Notes: a model not told the origin generated them from the sequence alone. DNA of 64,000 nucleotides from JAGVSR01 sp031413815 (GCA_031413815.1 JANOFU010000018.1:1-64000); one strand, 5' to 3'. Positions 51,670 to 60,178 are shown, counted from the first letter of the stretch. Numbers and translations: made by a program.

Positions 51670-52446
51670 CTAGTCCATAATGCGGCCGTAGAATGAACAC
51701 AGCACTTCGACTGTTCCATCCGGCTTCAGATCACCCGTCACCACCGACGGATCGGCAACGATGTCAAACGCAGCGTCGAGCGACTCGACGACTAGCCAGA
51801 CGAATTCGAGACCCGTCACTTCATTTGTCAGTGTCCGGTGGTACACCACGCGGCCGGTCAGCATCGCGCCGTCGGCTGGAGGTGGATTTTCGTTGGCCTC
51901 TGTGTCGAGCGCCGCAAACAGCCCAATTGGAACAAAGCTCTGCGCCGAGAACGCGGGTTCGCCGGATTGGGCGGCATAAAACACTTCAGCCGAAGTGTAG
52001 GCCTTAACGTCGCGCGCAAAGCCCGTGAGCCTGACTTGCCGGATTGCTGGCCACGTGCGGGCGGAGTGCGCGGCAAAGTCGATGGCGCGAAACGCCATCG
52101 GATAACTGCCTCCGCCATTCCCGTCCGGCTTGACCCAACACTTAAAGCCGCCCTCGAAGCTGCTGTCGTCGCGCTCCTGGAATACCTCCGTGATTTGGAC
52201 GCGTATCTCACTCTGGCCCTCAAAGAAGGGCGTCAGGCCCAGAATTTCTCGCTCTGTTTGATCGTCTGTTGCTTTCGCAGCGATGTGAAACCAGATTTCG
52301 GCAGCTGCGCGCGACCGCCAGATCGCGTACTCGCCACATGACGTAACGATCCGGTCGTTGGTGTCGCCCGCGAGCCGCGTCATCGTCGAGGCGAACTGCG
52401 ACCTGTCCCGGAACGCAAATCCGATACTGGAAAGATTGCTGGCCAT
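51670..52446 (-). CDS. Protein of unknown function
   Basis: A 258-residue soluble protein, convergent with the exported protein at 51226. Alternating hydrophobic positions such as WLVVESLDAAFDIVADPSVV suggest beta structure, and there is neither signal peptide nor membrane segment. I do not recognise a family. No paralogue is visible in this window. Confidence 0.6.
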   Translation of the reverse strand: MASNLSSIGFAFRDRSQFASTMTRLAGDTNDRIVTSCGEYAIWRSRAAAEIWFHIAAKATDDQTEREILGLTPFFEGQSEIRVQITEVFQERDDSSFEGGFKCWVKPDGNGGGSYPMAFRAIDFAAHSARTWPAIRQVRLTGFARDVKAYTSAEVFYAAQSGEPAFSAQSFVPIGLFAALDTEANENPPPADGAMLTGRVVYHRTLTNEVTGLEFVWLVVESLDAAFDIVADPSVVTGDLKPDGTVEVLCSFYGRIMD

Positions 52447-52513
52447 GATCCGGTGTCCGGCAGAACGGGCTGCGCGTCAAGCGGGGAGGGAGCGGGGTCC
52501 GGCATCGTACGAA

Positions 52514-52535
52514 ACTCTGTCATCCCGGCCGAGAG
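52514..52535. repeat. Half of a dispersed TCATCCCGG-type repeat unit
   Basis: CTCTGTCATCCCGGCCGAGAG at about this position resembles one end of the repeat pair at 43-194. Alone, it lacks the inverted partner. Confidence 0.4.
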
Positions 52536-52559
52536 TTTTTTCACGGTGAGAGGAGAAGC

Positions 52560-52593
52560 GGTATCAGACATCTTTTAGGTGGTGTCTGACACC
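52560..52593. repeat. Paired 13-bp palindromes GGTATCAGACATC / GGTGTCTGACACC
   Basis: A diverged copy at 52560-52572 and a perfect copy at 52581-52593 are spaced by 8 bp, similar to the pair at 37545-37577. They lie before the SulP gene. Confidence 0.7.
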
Positions 52594-52678
52594 TTCGGTC
52601 CCTCACTTTCCGATTTGCTTCCGCGGCGGAGGGTTCCATCATGGGGTGGGCCGCTATCGCGGCAGAGCGTGCGCGCCG

Positions 52679-54916
52679 ATGTCTGCGTATGATGTGGCAA
52701 CACGAACCCGGTTTGCCGGCGCTTGGCTGAAGCGCAACGGCGTTCGGCTCGGTGGCAATGTCATCGCAGGCCTCGTCGCATCATTGCTGACCATTGCCTA
52801 TTGCCTATCGTTCAGCGCGCTGCTGTTTCAGGGTGATCTCAAAGCGGGTCTTGCGCTGGGCCTATGGGGGCTTCTCGTCGGCTCGGCCATTGCCGGGATT
52901 TATATCGCGCTGACGACATCGTTGCCGCCTGTGGAAGCCGGACCTGACAATCCTGCCGTCGCTGTGTTGAGCGTGCTAGCGGGAACGGTGGCAGCCGAAG
53001 TCGTACGCCGCGGCGGCAACTCAGCGCTCGCGATCGACATGGTGCTGTTGTCGTTTACGCTGGCCACGTTTGTCACCGGATTGGTGCTCTATGCCATCGG
53101 TGTCTTGAAACTTGGCCAAGTGGTGCGGTTTGTGCCCTATCCCGTGATCGGCGGATTTCTTGCCGCGTCGGGTTGGTTCTTGATTGCGGGTGGCTTAGAC
53201 GTCGTCACCGGTCGCGATTTCGATCTCGCCAATCTCTCAGCCGCCTTTCCCGCGGGGACAATGTTGCAGGTGGGCGTGGCCGTTGCATTCGCGCTGGTGG
53301 TCTACGCGGCGAAGGTCATGACCGGCAGCAGTTATGTTCTGCCATTGGCATTTCTTGGCGGGTCCGTGGTGCTCAATTTCTTGCTCTCTGAAGGGGCATC
53401 ACCACAGGATGCCGCGACCTGGTTCATTGCTGGATCGGCGGCGCCGGAACCGTGGGTGCCGCTGCAGGTCCTGCGCACCACTGGAGTTGATTGGAGCGTC
53501 TTCTGGGCAGCTGCACCTGAGATTGCGGCTGCGGCCGGCGTCACCGTCATAGCGTTGCTGCTGGACGTTTCGGGTCTCGAAGTGTCGCGTGGCAAGACCG
53601 CAAACCTCGATCACGAGTTCCGCACCAATGGTGCCGCCAACATCATTGCCGCACCGCTCGGCGGCATCATGGGCAATCTGTCGATGAACGGCAGCCGGCT
53701 GCTCGATGAAAGCGGTGGCCTGGCGCGTATGAGCGGTGTGGTCGCATCCCTCGCGGTTGCGATGATCGTGATCACGGCGCTTGATCTGACCCAACTCGTG
53801 CCCGCGCCGATATTGGCGGGGCTCTTGATCTATCTGGGCTTGGTCGTGCTGATTGAGGTGCTGCTGCGGTCGCCCGCGCACCGCGCCAGGACCGACTATG
53901 CGCTGGCGCTGCTGATCATGGCGGCGATTGTGCATTCCGGTTATCTCGCGGGCGTGGTCCTCGGCATTGCCGCGGCATGCCTGATGTTTGCGTTGAGTTA
54001 CAGCCGCATTGCGGTTGTGCGCCGGCATCTGACGCGCGCGGTTTATGCGTCGAATGTCGATCGCGCGCCGGAAACAGCCCGCCGGCTGGTGCGCGATGGC
54101 GAACGCATTCATATCTTCTGGCTGTCGGGATTCATCTTTTTTGGGTCATCAAACGCCGTCGTCGAACGCATTCGGGCCGAACTCGGCGACAAGAGCCGTC
54201 AGTATCGCCGCTATGCCGTTTTGGATTTTTCGGATGTGTCGGGCTTTGACACTTCAGCGCTGCTGTCACTGGCGAAGCTGAAAACAGACGCCGGCGAACG
54301 CGGTGTGACGTTCGTGTTTGCATCGCTACCGCCTGCACTTGATGGCGCGTTGCGTCACGCCGGGCTGTTGACGGACGGCGGTCCGCACCGGGTGTTTGCA
54401 TCGCGCAATGAAGCGGTCGAGTGGTGTGAAGATCAGGTGTTGTCAGGTGACACGCCGGGTGGAGACGCCGTCGTACAGCAGGACACTTTCGAATCCTGGC
54501 TGGCGGCCGAACTGGGCGGGCAAGACAAGGCCAGGCGCGTCGTGCCGTTTTTTGAGCGGCGTGAGCTGGATGATGGCGCGCTGCTCTACGCGCAAGGTGC
54601 ACCCGCCGATACGATTGATTTTGTTGTGAGTGGCAGTGTGGTGGTGATTATGCGTGGCGAAGGCGGCATCGCACACACCATCCGGCGCATGGCCAAAAAA
54701 ACCGTTGTTGGCGAGATGGGATTTTTTCGCGCCACACCGCGCACCGCGAGCGTCGCAGCGGATGGCACAGCGGTGATCTATACGTTATCGCGGGCCAGTT
54801 TTCAGAAACTTTTGGATGACGAACCGCGGATTGGCGCTGATTTTGTACAGTTTATCGTGCGCACATTGGCGGACCGGCTGGAGTTCGCGAATTCAAGTTT
54901 GGCCGCGATGACCTGA
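52679..54916 (+). CDS. SulP-family anion transporter fused to STAS and cyclic nucleotide-binding domains
   Basis: A three-part membrane protein of 745 residues. A 12- to 14-helix SulP core (about 25-445, GMLGNLSMNGSRLLDE-like IMGNLSMNGSRLLDE) is followed by a STAS domain (about 465-570, LDFSDVSGFDTSALLSLAKLK) and a cNMP-binding barrel (about 615-740, LLYAQGAPADTIDFVVSGSVVVIMRGEGG in segments). The substrate could be sulfate, bicarbonate or another anion. Control by cAMP/cGMP is plausible but untested. The ATG at 52679 is preferred over 52646. Confidence 0.88.
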   Translation: MSAYDVATRTRFAGAWLKRNGVRLGGNVIAGLVASLLTIAYCLSFSALLFQGDLKAGLALGLWGLLVGSAIAGIYIALTTSLPPVEAGPDNPAVAVLSVLAGTVAAEVVRRGGNSALAIDMVLLSFTLATFVTGLVLYAIGVLKLGQVVRFVPYPVIGGFLAASGWFLIAGGLDVVTGRDFDLANLSAAFPAGTMLQVGVAVAFALVVYAAKVMTGSSYVLPLAFLGGSVVLNFLLSEGASPQDAATWFIAGSAAPEPWVPLQVLRTTGVDWSVFWAAAPEIAAAAGVTVIALLLDVSGLEVSRGKTANLDHEFRTNGAANIIAAPLGGIMGNLSMNGSRLLDESGGLARMSGVVASLAVAMIVITALDLTQLVPAPILAGLLIYLGLVVLIEVLLRSPAHRARTDYALALLIMAAIVHSGYLAGVVLGIAAACLMFALSYSRIAVVRRHLTRAVYASNVDRAPETARRLVRDGERIHIFWLSGFIFFGSSNAVVERIRAELGDKSRQYRRYAVLDFSDVSGFDTSALLSLAKLKTDAGERGVTFVFASLPPALDGALRHAGLLTDGGPHRVFASRNEAVEWCEDQVLSGDTPGGDAVVQQDTFESWLAAELGGQDKARRVVPFFERRELDDGALLYAQGAPADTIDFVVSGSVVVIMRGEGGIAHTIRRMAKKTVVGEMGFFRATPRTASVAADGTAVIYTLSRASFQKLLDDEPRIGADFVQFIVRTLADRLEFANSSLAAMT

Positions 54917-55329
54917 TGTGCTGGTCCGTCACGTGCGGTCAATTTCAAATCCGCGTATTCGATTCGCGCGCGGTTCGCGCATCAAAACGCCCGGTTCAGC
55001 GGCGTTTTTTGCAGCCTGGCCGGCGGGCGAATTGGCCGGTGCAGCCCCTAAACCTGTGGCAGCGACGGCGAAACTGCAAAAAATCACGCTTTTTTGGGCA
55101 TTTTTTGCATTATTTCGTGCACGAGACCGTTGCAATCGCGCGCGACGCAAGTAGGTTTGGCGCTCCGGTGAACCGGGCATTGGCCGCCTCGCGGCTGTTG
55201 CGTGTGCAAGCGTGATGCGAGTTCAAGTGCCATGCCGGATGTGGGGGCCAAAAGGGTCTCCGAGCGTCGCGGCGTCACACTCGTATAGGGTTCGCCCGTC
55301 TTCCAATTCTCTTGAGGGACTTGATAACA
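54917..55329. other. Leader region of the HU gene, no gene seen
   Basis: This 413-bp gap contains weak short frames but no convincing gene. An AT-rich stretch with long T tracts at about 55085-55120 may hold regulatory elements of the HU gene. Nothing else stands out. Confidence 0.35.
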
Positions 55330-55632
55330 ATGGCAAAAGCAGTAGCGGCAAAGCCCGTCACGGTCACGCTCCGTCATCTTGGCGCAGCTCTGGCTGAAAC
55401 GCATGAGATTCCAAAGAAGCAGGGAATTGCCATGCTCGAAGATCTTGTGACGATGCTGACCAAGCATCTGAAGAAGGGCGAGCGCGTCCGCATCGGCGGT
55501 CTCGGCGTTCTTCAGGTTCGCAAGCGTCCAGCTCGCATGGGCCGCAACCCGGCAACGGGCGAAGCGATCAAGATCAAGGCGTCGAAGAAGGTGGCCTTCC
55601 GCGCCGCGAAAGAACTGAAAGAATCCGTTTAA
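55330..55632 (+). CDS. HU-family nucleoid protein
   Basis: A DNA-bending histone-like protein of 100 residues, shorter and more basic at its N terminus than E. coli HU. The DNA-binding arm is RIGGLGVLQVRKRPARMGRNPATGEAIKIKA, with the conserved GRNPATGE. The N-terminal region (MAKAVAAKPVTVTLRHLGAALAE) is unusual; the family helix-turn-helix follows. The ATG at 55330 is preferred over 55312. An intrinsic terminator lies 50 bp after it. Confidence 0.88.
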   Translation: MAKAVAAKPVTVTLRHLGAALAETHEIPKKQGIAMLEDLVTMLTKHLKKGERVRIGGLGVLQVRKRPARMGRNPATGEAIKIKASKKVAFRAAKELKESV

Positions 55633-55682
55633 TTGATCGGCCCGCGGCTTGCTGTGAGCGTCGGATTGATTGGCTGAAATTT

Positions 55683-55737
55683 CGGGGCAGAGATCGGTTG
55701 AGGGCAGTTCTCTCACACGATCTTCTGCCCCGTTTTT
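55683..55737 (+). terminator. Rho-independent terminator of the HU gene
   Basis: GGGGCAGA-GATCG (from 55684) pairs, with one bulge, with CGATC-TTCTGCCCC ending near 55731, followed by GTTTTTATT. The loop is about 21 nt. Its right arm is the same sequence as the transaldolase 3' end (see 56292). Confidence 0.8.
55711..55733. repeat. 23-bp direct repeat, left copy
   Basis: A 23-bp segment that starts TCTCACACGATC and ends CTGCCCCGT is identical to 56292-56314. The two copies bracket the toxin-antitoxin pair. Confidence 0.85.
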
Positions 55738-55788
55738 ATTGTCAGCGGTGCTGAGAGTAGAGTAACGTCGCAACCGGAGAGTACAGCC

Positions 55789-56022
55789 ATGACAACGCTG
55801 CTTGAGAAAGCTATCACCGAGCTGAAAAACCTGCCGGAAGGGGAACAGGACCGGATCGCGCGTGAGCTCTTGGATGTTCTCGCTTCCGACCGCCGCTGGG
55901 ACGCACTCTTTGCCGATCCCCGGTCCGAATCGCTGTTGAAGTCGTTAGCGGATGAAGCTCGCGACGATATTGCGCGAGGTGATGTGTTTGACTTTGATCC
56001 GGCCAGCCGGCCGGTAAAATGA
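55789..56022 (+). CDS. Type II antitoxin (ParE-partner type)
   Basis: A 77-residue antitoxin. The N-terminal helical region MTTLLEKAITELKNLPEGEQDRIARELL (in parts) is typical of small antitoxins whose partner is a ParE-like toxin. The C-terminal part (ADEARDDIARGDVFDFDP) probably wraps the toxin. The toxin gene overlaps its stop (ATGA), the usual coupled layout. Exact antitoxin subfamily is uncertain. Confidence 0.8.
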   Translation: MTTLLEKAITELKNLPEGEQDRIARELLDVLASDRRWDALFADPRSESLLKSLADEARDDIARGDVFDFDPASRPVK

Positions 56023-56282
56023 AATCACGGACGACGAGGAAGTTTTGGAAACTGTTTGACGAACTAGACCCCAGTGTCCAGGAGCATGCCTCTTCGGCAT
56101 ATCGAAGCTGGCAAAGGAACCCGTCACACCCCTCCCTACAGTTTAAGCGCGTGAAGAGTGAAGTGCCTTACTATTCCATAAGGGTAGGTCTTCACCATCG
56201 AGCGGTCGGGCTGTTCGAAGGGGACACGGTCACGTGGTTCTGGATCGGACCTCACGATGAGTACGATCGGTTGTTATCCTAA
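56019..56282 (+). CDS. RelE/ParE-superfamily toxin
   Basis: An 87-residue toxin. The fold pattern FDELDPSVQEHASSAYRSW ... YYSIRVGLHHRAVGLFEGDTVTWFWIGPHDEYDRLL matches ParE/RelE-type proteins, with the ending WFWIGPHDEYD. It could poison gyrase or cut mRNA; the sequence alone does not tell which. It overlaps the antitoxin by 4 nt. Confidence 0.82.
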   Translation: MKSRTTRKFWKLFDELDPSVQEHASSAYRSWQRNPSHPSLQFKRVKSEVPYYSIRVGLHHRAVGLFEGDTVTWFWIGPHDEYDRLLS

Positions 56283-56291
56283 AGCTGGTTG

Positions 56292-56314
56292 TCTCACACG
56301 ATCTTCTGCCCCGT
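56292..56314. repeat. 23-bp direct repeat, right copy (3' end of tal)
   Basis: Identical to 55711-55733. This copy contains the last codons and the stop of the transaldolase gene, so the left copy is a duplicate of that end and not a random match. Confidence 0.85.
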
Positions 56315-56950
56315 CTTTTTCCAGTCTGACAGGAACGTCGCGAGGCCTGCGTCGGTCAGTGGGTGTTTGACGAGGGCTTTCAAAATCACCGGCGGGATGG
56401 TCGCAACGTCGGCACCGATCATGGCGGCGTCTTTCACATGCCCAACCGTGCGAATTGATGCGGCGAGAATATCGGTCGAGAGATCCTGATAGTTGTCGTA
56501 GATGGTGCGGATTTCGCGAATGAGATCCATGCCGTTGAGGCCGATATCATCCAGCCGGCCGATGAACGGCGATACGAACGTCGCTCCTGCTTTGGCGGCA
56601 AGCAACGCCTGCGTGGCCGAAAAGCATAGCGTGACGTTGACCATCGTGCCTTCGCTGGTCAGCGCCTTGCACGCCTTGAGGCCGTCCATGGTCAGCGGCA
56701 CTTTGACAGTGACGTTCTTGGCGATTTTTGCCAGCGCCCGGCCCTCTGTCAGCATGCCCTCATAGTCCAGGGCCGCCACTTCAGCCGACACCGGGCCCGG
56801 CACGATGGCGCAGATCTCGGCGATGATGTCCTTGAAGTCGCGCCCTGCTTTGGCCACCAGAGAGGGGTTGGTGGTGACACCGTCTAATAGGCCGGTTGCC
56901 GCCAAGTCCTTGATCTCGGCCACATCTGCAGTATCGACAAAGAATTTCAT
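56294..56950 (-). CDS. tal: Transaldolase / fructose-6-phosphate aldolase family enzyme
   Basis: A short-form transaldolase of 218 residues. The start KFFVDTADVAEIKDLAATGLLDGVTTNPSLVAKAG is the FSA/TalC pattern, and the Schiff-base lysine is Lys83 (VTVKVPLTMDGLKAC). It works in the pentose-phosphate pathway or cleaves fructose 6-phosphate. It lies beside priA, divergent; the end holds the repeat copy that borders the toxin-antitoxin pair. Confidence 0.95.
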   Translation of the reverse strand: MKFFVDTADVAEIKDLAATGLLDGVTTNPSLVAKAGRDFKDIIAEICAIVPGPVSAEVAALDYEGMLTEGRALAKIAKNVTVKVPLTMDGLKACKALTSEGTMVNVTLCFSATQALLAAKAGATFVSPFIGRLDDIGLNGMDLIREIRTIYDNYQDLSTDILAASIRTVGHVKDAAMIGADVATIPPVILKALVKHPLTDAGLATFLSDWKKTGQKIV

Positions 56951-57044
56951 GGTGTGCGGCTCCTGTGCCCTGGCTCGCTTCGAACGGCAGCCTAGGCTAT
57001 CCCCGTAGGTCGTGACGTGAGCTTCTAATCCGGCGGCAGGGCCT

Positions 57045-59270
57045 TTGAACAGTCTGTTCGAAAAAATCGCAAGTCATGACGTAGCCGCGCAGGGAAAAGT
57101 GCCTGTTTTGCTGCCGGTCGCGCTTGATCAGACCTACGACTACCTGGTGCCGCCGGGCCAGGCGGTGGAGCCGGGTTGTTTCGTGCTGGTGCCGTTCGGG
57201 CCGCAAAGCCGCATCGGTGTTGTGTGGGATGCGCCGGTGGGCGAGCCGGGCAAGCCCGTTGATCCAAAGAAAATGAAAGCCCTGTCCGCCCGGCTTGATG
57301 CTCCGCCGCTGCCGGTGATCTCACTGCGGTTTGCCGAATGGATCGCCAAGTATACCCTCGCCCCACTCGGCATGATGGTGCGCATGATGATGAGCGCACC
57401 GGCCGCCTTTGAGCCGGCCAAGCCCCGCTATGGTGTGCGCATTGTCGACGGCGCGCCGGTGCCGCCGCGGATGACGCCGGCTCGCACCCGCGCGCTGGAC
57501 ATAGCAAGTGATGGCTTGATCCGCGCGAAGTCATCGCTGGCGGAGTTGGCGGGCTGCACATCTGGCGTGGTCGATGGCTTGGTCAGTGCCGGCAATCTGG
57601 TTGATGTCGCGATCCCTGAAAAGGGTTTCGCGCAGCCCAATCCGGCGCATCGCGTCACAGAGTTCACCGATGATCAAGCGCAAGCTGTGCATACGCTCGT
57701 CTCCGGGGTCGATGGCGAAAACTTCAATGTATCGTTGCTCGATGGCGTGACAGGGTCTGGTAAAACGGAAGTCTATTTCGAAGCTGTCGCGCGCGCGTTG
57801 GAGAAGGGGCATCAGGCCCTCATTATGCTGCCCGAAATCGCGCTGACCTCGCAGTTCATGAACCGGTTCGAGGCGCGGTTCGGTTGTTTTCCGGTCGAAT
57901 GGCATTCGGCCTTGGCGGGTCCAGAACGAGGACGCATTTGGCGCGGGGTTGCGACGGGGCAAGCGCGTGTCGTCGTCGGTGCTCGCTCGGCGCTGTTCTT
58001 GCCGTTTCAGGATTTGGGTCTCGTTGTCGTGGACGAAGAACACGACGCGGGCTTCAAGCAGGATGATCGCGTGTACTATCAGGCGCGCGATATGGCGGTG
58101 GTGCGGGCCAGCCTCGGCAGGTTTCCGGTTGTCTTGGCCTCAGCCACGCCGTCGATAGAAAGCCACGTCAATGCGCGCACCGGCCGCTACCGGCACGTAG
58201 TGCTGCCGGGCCGGTTTTCGGGCATGGAGCTGCCGGAAGTGTCAGCCATCGATTTGCGGTCTAACGCGCCTGAAAAAGGCCGGTGGCTTGCGCCGCAACT
58301 CGTCGGTGCCATGGTCGAAACAATGGCGCGCGGGCAGCAATCTCTGCTGTTTCTCAATCGCCGCGGGTATGCCCCGCTGACGCTGTGCCGCGCGTGCGGG
58401 CACCGGTTCGAATGCCCGCAATGCACGGCGTGGCTGGTGGAGCATCGCTTTCGCAAGCGGCTGAACTGTCATCACTGCGGGTTCTCGCTGCCGCTACCGG
58501 ACAAGTGTCCGAAGTGCGCCGCGGAAGATGCGTTGGTGGCGTGCGGGCCGGGTGTTGAGCGGGTGGCCGAGGAAGTCACCGAGCGCTTTCCGCAAGCCAA
58601 GATCGCGCTGCTGTCGTCGGATCTCATTCCTGGACTGGTTGAGATGCGCGAGATGATCAAGACGATCGAGTCGGGAGAAACCCACATCATTATCGGAACG
58701 CAGATGGTGGCGAAGGGGCACCATTTTCCACATCTGGCAACGGTCGGCATTGTCGATGGCGATTTGGGATTGGCGATGGGTGCCGACCCGCGCGCGGGCG
58801 AACGGACGTTCCAGTTGCTGCATCAGGTGACGGGCCGCGCTGGCCGCACATTCTCGCAAGGGCGCGGCTACGTGCAGACGCATCTGCCGGAGCATCCGGT
58901 GATGCAGGCGATCATTTCTGGCGACCGGGAGGCGTTTCTCGACCGCGAGATTGACATGCGTCAGCGCGGGATGCTTCCGCCGTATGGCCGGCTTGCAGCG
59001 ATCATCATTTCCGCGCGCGAGAAAGAACTCGCCGAGCGGTATGCGCGGGAAGTGGCCCGCCGCGCACCGGCCGCAGAAAAGCTGTCGGTATTAGGCCCCG
59101 CCGAAGCGCCGATCTCCGTGGTGCGCGGACGGCATCGCTGGCGGCTGTTGGTGAAAGCGCCGCGCGAGATGGATATTCAGGCGTACCTGCGCGAATGGCT
59201 TTCGCGCCTGCCGGTCGTGAAGGGTGATTTGCGGCTCAGCGTGGATGTGGATCCGTATAGCTTTTTGTGA
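57045..59270 (+). CDS. priA: Primosomal replication helicase PriA
   Basis: Restarts collapsed replication forks. It has 741 residues. The N-terminal 3'-end-binding domain includes QTYDYLVPPG. The helicase domains show GVTGSGKTEVY (Walker A), VVVDEEHDAGFKQDD and the zinc-binding cysteines CRACGHRFECPQC ... CHHCGFSLPLPDKCPKC. The ORF start is TTG at 57045; a GTG at 57099 (GKVPVLLP) is a possible alternative. It is divergent from tal. XerC, often nearby, is not in this window. Confidence 0.96.
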   Translation: MNSLFEKIASHDVAAQGKVPVLLPVALDQTYDYLVPPGQAVEPGCFVLVPFGPQSRIGVVWDAPVGEPGKPVDPKKMKALSARLDAPPLPVISLRFAEWIAKYTLAPLGMMVRMMMSAPAAFEPAKPRYGVRIVDGAPVPPRMTPARTRALDIASDGLIRAKSSLAELAGCTSGVVDGLVSAGNLVDVAIPEKGFAQPNPAHRVTEFTDDQAQAVHTLVSGVDGENFNVSLLDGVTGSGKTEVYFEAVARALEKGHQALIMLPEIALTSQFMNRFEARFGCFPVEWHSALAGPERGRIWRGVATGQARVVVGARSALFLPFQDLGLVVVDEEHDAGFKQDDRVYYQARDMAVVRASLGRFPVVLASATPSIESHVNARTGRYRHVVLPGRFSGMELPEVSAIDLRSNAPEKGRWLAPQLVGAMVETMARGQQSLLFLNRRGYAPLTLCRACGHRFECPQCTAWLVEHRFRKRLNCHHCGFSLPLPDKCPKCAAEDALVACGPGVERVAEEVTERFPQAKIALLSSDLIPGLVEMREMIKTIESGETHIIIGTQMVAKGHHFPHLATVGIVDGDLGLAMGADPRAGERTFQLLHQVTGRAGRTFSQGRGYVQTHLPEHPVMQAIISGDREAFLDREIDMRQRGMLPPYGRLAAIIISAREKELAERYAREVARRAPAAEKLSVLGPAEAPISVVRGRHRWRLLVKAPREMDIQAYLREWLSRLPVVKGDLRLSVDVDPYSFL

Positions 59271-59284
59271 GCGGTGGAAAAGGA

Positions 59285-59312
59285 GGTCAGGCACCCAACC
59301 AGGTGCCTGACC
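59285..59312. repeat. Palindrome pair GGTCAGGCACC / GGTGCCTGACC
   Basis: GGTCAGGCACC and GGTGCCTGACC are perfect inverted arms 6 bp apart. The arms resemble the 13-bp palindromes of the GGTGTCTGACACC type. It lies after priA. Confidence 0.6.
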
Positions 59313-59327
59313 CCATGCCCACGAAAA

Positions 59328-59360
59328 AAGGCCGGACACTTTGGGGGAGCGTCCGGCCTT
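59328..59360 (-). terminator. Terminator of the His-rich gene
   Basis: AAGGCCGGAC (59328-59337) pairs with GTCCGGCCTT (59351-59360). The A-run on the left gives a minus-strand T-run, so it ends the gene at 59403; it may also end priA. Confidence 0.82.
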
Positions 59361-59402
59361 CAGGTTGAGAAAGGCCCGGGGGTTGGCCTCGCTCGCTAGA
59401 AA

Positions 59403-59744
59403 TTAGTCGTAGTAACCGCCATGGCGATTGTGCTGAGAGCCAGCGATGATGGCGCCGATGGCGAGGACACCCAGGCCGATGGCGAGACCGCGAGCGGCAC
59501 GGCGATCGCGGCGGCGGTCGTGATAATCATGACGATCATGATGGCGGAAGTGATGGCGCGAGCGGTGATGCTGGCGGTGGCCGTAGCGCGGGCCTTCCCA
59601 ATCGCCGCGATCGCGGTGGCTGTAGCCGCCGTCACGATGGCGATAGTCGGCAGCCTGGGCTGAGGTCGCGAGCGGCAAGAGGCTGCCCGCGGCGACCGTG
59701 GCGGCCAGGACGGCGGCAGTGATGCGTTTGCTGATGGAGATCAT
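59403..59744 (-). CDS. Secreted His/Arg/Asp-rich small protein
   Basis: A 113-residue protein with a signal peptide (ITAAVLAATVAAGSLLPLATSAQA). The middle (about 34-82) has many HR/DR/HH repeats (GHRQHHRSRHHFRHHD), which could bind metal. A hydrophobic glycine-zipper-like segment (GLAIGLGVLAIGAIIAG) follows. The C terminus is NRHGGYYD. Metal or stress response is a guess. Confidence 0.65.
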   Translation of the reverse strand: MISISKRITAAVLAATVAAGSLLPLATSAQAADYRHRDGGYSHRDRGDWEGPRYGHRQHHRSRHHFRHHDRHDYHDRRRDRRAARGLAIGLGVLAIGAIIAGSQHNRHGGYYD

Positions 59745-59842
59745 GGTGTGAGGCCTCCCCGCCCCAAGCGTTGGTGTCGTCCGGGACGATCCCGAACCAA
59801 CCGTATGAAGCGAACTTAGTTGGAGGCGGTTGAATGCCGTTT

Positions 59843-59866
59843 GAACGGACCGTGCAGGTTCCGTTC
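59843..59866 (-). promoter_or_regulatory. Inverted repeat upstream of the His-rich gene
   Basis: GAACGGA-N10-TCCGTTC lies about 100 bp before the gene at 59403 on its coding side. It may be an operator. No matched regulator is in the window. Confidence 0.3.
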
Positions 59867-59930
59867 ATCTTAGAATGTATTTTAATATAATAATTTCAGA
59901 TAGTTAATTGAACTCCGGTGTCTCGTCAGG

Positions 59931-60178
59931 TCATCCCTGCCACGTGGGCTGTCGTGCCCTGAGGTCTTCATGGGCGCGCAATCGGACCGCTGGCCGTGCC
60001 GCCCACGCTTCAAACGCAGTCCAGTGCTCCGAAGGAATAGAAATCGTCGTTTTCGACATGAGATCGAGCTGAGCGGCGTCCAAGGCTGATCGGACAACGA
60101 ATGGCTCCATGGTAAGGCCGCTCGCCCGGCAGCGGACAAAAACACGTTCCGGTCAGCGTCCGTGACGTCAATGAACAC
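59931..60178 (-). pseudogene. Frameshifted DUF1778/TacA-like antitoxin relic
   Basis: Read on the minus strand from GTG at 60178, one frame gives VTDADRNVFLSAAGRAALP; a one-base shift near 60110 leads to MEPFVVRSALDAAQLDL followed by EHWTAFEAWAARP, ending at 59931. This combination resembles the DUF1778 (TacA-type) antitoxin pattern: DxxxFLxAAxxxG, xxFVVRSALxAAQ, then WxxFxxAL. No acetyltransferase toxin partner is seen beside it. The 59-residue downstream frame starting at 60110 could still be made. The rest of the 59745-60466 gap has no other recognisable gene. Confidence 0.5.

Noticed and set aside
54916..55215. Short open frame between the SulP and HU genes
   Set aside because: No conserved pattern, ribosome site or neighbour relation; it is more likely leader DNA.
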